64,000 bases of DNA from WHSW01 sp963722175 (GTDB lineage Bacteria > Actinomycetota > Thermoleophilia > Solirubrobacterales > 70-9), in the NCBI GenBank assembly GCA_963722175.1, contig CAVRKA010000007.1, forward strand, positions 62,001 to 126,000, given 5' to 3'. The notes under the pieces were generated by a model. That model saw only the letters and a program-made list of their open reading frames with translations. It did not search any database and was not told the DNA's origin. Below, one piece after another: positions 59,975 through 64,000 of this stretch (its first letter is position 1; every line of letters begins with the position of its first letter). A program made the translations under genes and the position numbers.

Positions 59975-61329
59975 AGGATCGGGAGGAAGCGCTCGAGCTC
60001 CCAGGGAGTCACCTGGACGCGGTACTCCTCCCACTCCTCGCGCTTGACCTCGATGAAGCGCTTGAAGGTGTGCTCGCCGAGGATCCGCAGGACGAGCTCG
60101 GACTCGGCGGCGATCTCGATCGCCTCGCCGAGCGTCTCGGGAAGCTGCTCGATCCCGCGCTGGTGGCGCTCCTCGGGGGTCAGGTGGTAGAGGTTCTGCT
60201 CCATCGGCTCGGGCAGCTCGTAGCCGTGCTCGACCCCCTCGAGGCCGGCGTGCAGCATGCCGGCGAAGCACAGGTACGGGTTGCAGGCCGGGTCGGGGCA
60301 GCGCAGCTCGGCGCGCGTCGCCCCCTCCTTTCCCGGGTGATACAGCGGCACCCGGATCAGCGCCGAGCGGTTGCGGCGTGACCAGGCGGCGTAGACCGGC
60401 GCCTCGTAGCCCGGGACGAGCCGCTTGTAGGAGTTCACCCACTGCGCGAACAGGCACGAGATCTCGCGCGCATGACGGAGCTGGCCGGCGATGAACGCCT
60501 TCGCCGTGTCGGAGAGGAAGTACTGGTCGTCGGCGTCGTAGAAGGCGTTGCGCCCGTCCTTGGCAAGCGACTGGTGGACGTGCATCCCGGAGCCGTTCTC
60601 GCCGAACAGCGGCTTCGGCATGAAGGTGGCGTGCCAGCCGTACTTCATCGCGTACTCCTTGACCGTGATCCGGTAGGTCATGCAGTCGTCGGACATCGCG
60701 AGCGCGTCCTTGTAGCGCATGTCGACCTCGTGCTGCGAGGGCCCGACCTCGTGATGGGCGTACTCGACGTGGATGCCGAGCTGCTCGAGCGCGAGGATCG
60801 TCTCGCGGCGGACGTCGGAGCCGGCGTCGAGCGTGGTCAGGTCGAAGTAGCCGCCCTCGTCGAGGACCTCGGGGGTCCCGTCCTCCGGCCGCGCGTCCTT
60901 GAAGTAGAAGTACTCGAGCTCGGGGCCGATGTTGTACGTGTCGAAGCCCATCTCCTCGGCGCGCTTCAGCGCCCGGCGCATGATCCAGCGCGGATCGCCC
61001 TCGTATGGCTCGCCGCCGGGGACCTGGACGTCGGCGAACATGCGGCCGGTCGCCTTCTCCTCCGGGCGCCACGGCAGGATCGCGAACGTCGACGGATCGG
61101 GCATCGCGATCATGTCCGACTCCTCGATCGGGTTGAAGCCGGTGATCGAGGAGCCGTCGAAGCCCATCCCGCCCTCGAACGCGTCCTCGAGCTCCGAGGA
61201 GTTGATCGAGAACGACTTCAGCTGACCGAGGACGTCGGTGAACCAGAGGCGGATGAAGCGGACGTCGTGCTCGCGCACGGCTTTGATGACGTCCTCGGCG
61301 CTCTCCGGGCGCTTGACCTCGTCTGCCAT
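59971..61329 (-). CDS. glnA: Glutamine synthetase type I
   Basis: 452-aa GlnA. 'MGFDGSSITGFNPIEESDMI' is the N-terminal signature, 'NIGPELEYFYF' and 'HHEVGPSQHEVDM' hold metal-binding Glu and His, 'NGSGMHVHQSLAKDG' the ATP-site His, 'NRSALIRVPLY' the substrate Arg, and 'CNPYLCFAGMLHAGLEGVEH' closes the active site. It makes glutamine from glutamate, NH3 and ATP. The adenylylation Tyr motif of GSI-β ('NLYDLPPEE'-type) appears as 'NLYHLTPEERHQRGIEQLPE'; the length of about 450 aa fits the GSI-α class lacking AMP control. It is divergent from the AhpD-like gene. Confidence 0.96.
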   Translation of the reverse strand: MADEVKRPESAEDVIKAVREHDVRFIRLWFTDVLGQLKSFSINSSELEDAFEGGMGFDGSSITGFNPIEESDMIAMPDPSTFAILPWRPEEKATGRMFADVQVPGGEPYEGDPRWIMRRALKRAEEMGFDTYNIGPELEYFYFKDARPEDGTPEVLDEGGYFDLTTLDAGSDVRRETILALEQLGIHVEYAHHEVGPSQHEVDMRYKDALAMSDDCMTYRITVKEYAMKYGWHATFMPKPLFGENGSGMHVHQSLAKDGRNAFYDADDQYFLSDTAKAFIAGQLRHAREISCLFAQWVNSYKRLVPGYEAPVYAAWSRRNRSALIRVPLYHPGKEGATRAELRCPDPACNPYLCFAGMLHAGLEGVEHGYELPEPMEQNLYHLTPEERHQRGIEQLPETLGEAIEIAAESELVLRILGEHTFKRFIEVKREEWEEYRVQVTPWELERFLPIL

Positions 61330-61374
61330 GGCGCAACACTAATCCGTGACGGATCCGCCTGCGTACTAGTAGTT

Positions 61375-61430
61375 GGTCCAGAGATTTGCTTTTTGGACCG
61401 CCCCGATGTACGGTGCTTACTGCAGGTAAG
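61375..61430. promoter_or_regulatory. Structured divergent region upstream of glnA
   Basis: The 170 bp between glnA and the AhpD-like gene is AT-richer than its surroundings. It contains a hairpin 'ggtcca'/'tggacc' (61375-61399), an inverted repeat 'cttac'-N5-'gtaag' (61416-61430) and, beyond, direct copies of 'ggcggg.taa' (61454 on). The inverted repeat is a candidate nitrogen-regulator site; no GlnR/TnrA consensus is clear. Confidence 0.45.
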
Positions 61431-61499
61431 TAACAGGCTAAAAGTAAAGTAAAGGCGGGTTAACGGCGGGCTAAAGGCCCGGCCGACGGAGGACCGACG

Positions 61500-62066
61500 A
61501 TGACCATCAAGACAGACGTCAGCCGTTTCCACATCCACGACGAGCTCACCGCCCCCGAGGGGAGCGTGAAGATCCTGAAGAGCGTGCAGGGCGCCGCGGG
61601 TGGGATCTCGAAGTTCATCGGCGTCCTCGCCGGCGCGCCGGCCGCGCTCCGCGCCTACGCACGGATGCGCCACGAGCTGCGGGCCGGCGCCCTCCCCCAG
61701 GCGACTCGCGAGCGGATCGCGCTCGGGGTCGCCGAGCGGCGCGGCGACCCCTATTCGATCGCCCAGCACGCGCGCACGGCGCGCGCCGCCGGCCTCGGGA
61801 TCGACGAGGTCACCCGGGCCCGGCGCTTCCAGTCCAGCGATCCCAAGCACCAGGCGCTGCTCACCTTCCTCGAGGCGCTGCTCAACAGCGACAGCCGTCC
61901 GGACCAGCACCTCGGCGAGGAGGCGCGCGAGGTCGGCTGGACCGACGAGGAGCTGCTCGAGGCCGTCGCGCAGCTGGCGATGAACGAGTTCCAGAGCCTG
62001 ATCGCGAACGCCGCCGCGCTACCCCAGGACAAGGCCGACTCCTCGGTGCTTCCGGCGGCCGCCTGA
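61500..62066 (+). CDS. Carboxymuconolactone decarboxylase/AhpD-like protein lacking redox cysteines
   Basis: 188-aa all-helical protein. 'LAGAPAALRAYARMRHELRA' and 'LPQATRERIALGVAERRGDP' followed by 'YSIAQHARTARAAGLG' match the AhpD/CMD core, but the active-site 'C-x-x-C' of AhpD (E...CxxC..H) is replaced by 'DPYS'; the Glu and the His remain. So it cannot do AhpD-type disulfide chemistry, and a decarboxylase- or binding-type role is more likely. 'ELLEAVAQLAMNEFQSLIAN' in part is the last helix. 'acggagga' gives a strong ribosome site. It is divergent from glnA and followed by a hairpin terminator. Confidence 0.8.
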   Translation: MTIKTDVSRFHIHDELTAPEGSVKILKSVQGAAGGISKFIGVLAGAPAALRAYARMRHELRAGALPQATRERIALGVAERRGDPYSIAQHARTARAAGLGIDEVTRARRFQSSDPKHQALLTFLEALLNSDSRPDQHLGEEAREVGWTDEELLEAVAQLAMNEFQSLIANAAALPQDKADSSVLPAAA

Positions 62067-62067
62067 G

Positions 62068-62091
62068 CGCGGTCGCCGGGCAGGCCGCGCG
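62068..62091 (+). terminator. Hairpin terminator after the AhpD-like gene
   Basis: 'gcgcgg' (62068-62073) pairs with 'ccgcgc' (62086-62091) around a 12-base loop, starting just after the stop codon. No T run follows. Confidence 0.5.
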
Positions 62092-62145
62092 CTACTGGAG
62101 CTTGCCCTCCCACTCGAGCTTCCGGTTGGTTCCAAACGGCTTACC

Positions 62146-63606
62146 TCAGCGACAACCAGTCCCCGAGCAGTCCTGCAATGCCTGCAGGCGCCTCGTCAGG
62201 TCCTCGCGCTCCGCGAGGTAGCTCGGATCGTCGGCTCGGTTTTCCAGTTCGTAGGGATCCGTCTCCAGGTCGTACAGCTCGACTCCGCCCTCCTCGTGAC
62301 GCACGAGCACCCAGCGCTGGGTCCGCAGGGCCCGGTATGGCTGGCCCGCCGGACGGTCGCGCTCGATGACGAGGGCCCGGTCGGCCCCGGCATCGCCGTC
62401 GCGCGCCAGCGGTCGCAGGGAGACGCCGTCGGTGTGGCGGCGCGGGTCCTGTCCGGCCGCATCGAGCACCGTCGGGGCGAGGTCGATGTTGCCGACGGGC
62501 TGGTCGCGGACGATTCCAGCCGGAAAGCCGGGCCCTCGCACCAGCAGCGGTACGCCGGCGGACTCCTCGTAGGCAAGCTCCTTGCCGTCCAACCGGTGCT
62601 CGCCGAGGAGGTAGCCGTTGTCCGAAGTGAACACGACCAGGGTGCGCCGCAGCTCGTGACTGCGGCGAAGCTCGTCGATGAGTCGCTCGACCGCATCGTC
62701 GACCGCAAGCAGGCTCTCGAGCCTGCTGCGATACAGGCGCTCCAGCGCGCGGATCTCGGCGCGGCCGAGGGAGGGCCGGCGGAGGAAATCCGGCTTGTCG
62801 GTGACGTCGGACTCGTTGAACGACGGCGGCCTCGGGAGCTCTCTCGCCTGGAAGTCGTCGAGGTGGCGCGGCGCCGGCCGCGGATTGCGGTGCGGCGTCC
62901 CGCCGAACAGCTCGTCGAACTCCGCGTGCGGGGCGAGCGTGGCGAGGGTGAGGAAGAACGGTCGACGACCGGGCGCGGCCGCTCGGATGAACCGGGCCGC
63001 GTGGCGACCGAGAACGTCCGTCTGGTAGTCGCTCGGGGCCGAGCCGTAGCGGCGCAGCTCGCCGTCCACGTTCAACTCGTAGCCGTACATCCGCTTGTCG
63101 GTGCCGGCGGTGAGCGTCGCCCACTGACTCCAGCCCGGCGGAATCGCGCGCGGATTCGCGTGGCCGTAGTCGTTCAGATACTCGCCGACGTAGGCGGTCC
63201 GGTAACCCGCACGCTGCATTCGCACCGGCAGGGTCAAGCGGGGAGGAACCTCGCGGCGAAAGGCCGGATACCCGCCGCCGGGCGCATCGTTCGAGGTGAT
63301 GCCGTGGTTGTGCGCGTACACGCCCGTGAGGAAGGTCGCGCGCGACGGACAGCAGAGGGGATAGGTCGCGATCGCGTTCGCGAACTTCACCCCGTGTCGC
63401 GCGAGCAGGCGCCGCGTGTCGTGCATCACCCGCAGCGAGCGATCGTCCTGATCGTCGGTGAGGATCACAACGACGTTGGGCAGCGGCGTCGCCTTCGTCG
63501 ACGGCGCGCGTGCCGCCTGCGGGGCGGCCGCGATCACGGCAGCTGCCAATGCCCCCACGCCGGCGGTCGCGGCCATCGCGAGCTGCCTGCCCCGCTCCCT
63601 GGTCAT
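62146..63606 (-). CDS. Secreted sulfatase
   Basis: 486-aa arylsulfatase-family protein with an N-terminal signal (hydrophobic 'LAMAATAGVGALAAAVIAAA' after 'RERGR'). 'VVVILTDDQDDRSL' supplies two metal-binding Asp, 'TYPLCCPSRATFLTG' has the CxPSR core whose first Cys (residue 85) becomes formylglycine, 'YVGEYLNDYGHANPRAIPPG' and 'VVFTSDNGYLLGEHRLDGKE' carry the remaining metal and sulfate contacts. It would remove sulfate from glycans or arylsulfates outside the cell, after activation by a formylglycine-generating enzyme not in the window. A C-terminal 'DLETDPYELENRADDP' strand is typical of this family. Confidence 0.95.
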   Translation of the reverse strand: MTRERGRQLAMAATAGVGALAAAVIAAAPQAARAPSTKATPLPNVVVILTDDQDDRSLRVMHDTRRLLARHGVKFANAIATYPLCCPSRATFLTGVYAHNHGITSNDAPGGGYPAFRREVPPRLTLPVRMQRAGYRTAYVGEYLNDYGHANPRAIPPGWSQWATLTAGTDKRMYGYELNVDGELRRYGSAPSDYQTDVLGRHAARFIRAAAPGRRPFFLTLATLAPHAEFDELFGGTPHRNPRPAPRHLDDFQARELPRPPSFNESDVTDKPDFLRRPSLGRAEIRALERLYRSRLESLLAVDDAVERLIDELRRSHELRRTLVVFTSDNGYLLGEHRLDGKELAYEESAGVPLLVRGPGFPAGIVRDQPVGNIDLAPTVLDAAGQDPRRHTDGVSLRPLARDGDAGADRALVIERDRPAGQPYRALRTQRWVLVRHEEGGVELYDLETDPYELENRADDPSYLAEREDLTRRLQALQDCSGTGCR

Positions 63607-63727
63607 GCGATGGCCGAAGGGTACTCCGTCGCTTGACCGCCCAACCGCGCCCGCACAGCTGCACGCCGTGTTTCACCACATCCGGCACGCGCATCCTTCA
63701 CGGCCGCGCCGTGTTGAGATCCTTGTC

Positions 63728-64000
63728 GTGGTCGAACCGTCGCACCGGCTCGGATCGCCCCGCGCGATCGCCGTGCTCGGCGCGTTCGCGGCGCTGACGC
63801 TGCCGACCGCCGGGTCGGCGGCGCCGAAGTCGGACGCGCCCGGCCGGATGACGACGAGCGGCAACGACTCCGAGTTGGTGAGAGCCATACCGATCGCCAA
63901 CCAGGCGTACGCCAGGGAGCGCGTGGTGATGTCGATCGGCCCGGAGAAGCTGCCGGATCTGGTGCTCGGCGACCGCCTGTGGACAAGCGCGGAGGTCCAG
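63728..64000 (+). CDS. Secreted protein of unknown function, 3' end outside window
   Basis: The first 91 codons from GTG 63728 are open to the right edge. They read as a signal peptide ('AIAVLGAFAALTLPTAGSAA', cleavage near residue 32) and then 'PKSDAPGRMTTSGNDSELVR', 'AIPIANQAYARERVVMSIGP', 'EKLPDLVLGDRLWTSAEVQ'. I recognise no family in this part. It is divergent from the sulfatase gene with a 121-bp gap, so the two secreted proteins may share control. The GTG start is the first that keeps a signal peptide; support is moderate because the gene is cut. Confidence 0.5.
   Translation, partial: MVEPSHRLGSPRAIAVLGAFAALTLPTAGSAAPKSDAPGRMTTSGNDSELVRAIPIANQAYARERVVMSIGPEKLPDLVLGDRLWTSAEVQ

Overview
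The window is GC-rich, densely packed DNA (gaps mostly under 100 bp, many ATGA/GTGA stop-start overlaps, frequent GTG and some TTG starts). The gene set points to a monoderm actinobacterium, probably of the Thermoleophilia/Solirubrobacterales kind: GTP-type PEP carboxykinase, class II DAHP synthase, an Rv2578c-type radical SAM gene with an actinobacterial-type SOS box, a ZTP riboswitch before glyA, many SCP2, SnoaL and VOC proteins, and no outer-membrane genes. The taxon is inference; there is no rRNA, and I found no tRNA or CRISPR array.

Layout. 1-5.5 kb: secreted phosphoesterase and glycosidase-like proteins, then a surface-glycan patch (APS-kinase/methyltransferase fusion, FkbM methyltransferase, CDP-glycerol-type glycerophosphotransferase) in which a 45-bp direct repeat brackets the FkbM gene. 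5.5-12.2 kb: acyl-CoA metabolism (MaoC hydratase, AlkZ-like protein, two SCP2 proteins, acyl-CoA dehydrogenase, saccharopine-dehydrogenase-like reductase, malyl-CoA-lyase-like enzyme). 12.2-16 kb: glycosyltransferase plus an unassigned PP-loop ATPase, a thioesterase, and an XRE/nucleotidyltransferase toxin-antitoxin-like pair with a palindromic operator. 15.9-21.5 kb: PEPCK, FAD amine oxidase and SucC/SucD-like genes, all broken by single-base indels, followed by a small ferredoxin. 21.8-25.5 kb: secreted proteins, a second glycosyltransferase and an asparagine-synthase-like enzyme. 25.6-35.8 kb: VOC protein, acyl-CoA ligase, MFS transporter, M48 protease, DUF4389 protein, and the acetate module DUF485/actP/acs. 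35.9-41.5 kb: MFS transporter, ZTP riboswitch-glyA-aroF, ABC-2 exporter. 41.6-46.1 kb: disrupted radical SAM gene, HtrA-like protease, hydrolase plus ring-cleaving dioxygenase under a divergent MarR gene. 46.1-53.4 kb: class III aminotransferase, GST, GH9 glycosidase, cupin, YyaL-type protein, SnoaL protein. 53.4-64 kb: cupredoxin/DUF1501/DUF1800 operon, secreted hydrolase, a 17-residue-repeat YadA-head-like protein, glnA, a cysteine-less AhpD-like protein, a sulfatase and a partial secreted protein.

How the genes fit together. Acetate uptake and activation (actP, acs), a malyl-CoA-lyase-like enzyme, MaoC hydratase, SucCD-like ligase and PEPCK together suggest acetyl-CoA assimilation and gluconeogenesis. 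glyA (one-carbon units) is translationally coupled to DAHP synthase. Two separate glycosyltransferase plus SGGRDS-ATPase pairs and the kinase/methyltransferase patch suggest cell-surface glycan decoration by poorly described chemistry. The indel cluster at 16.3-21.0 kb looks more like a local sequence-quality problem than true gene decay. No gap longer than about 300 bp lacks a gene.
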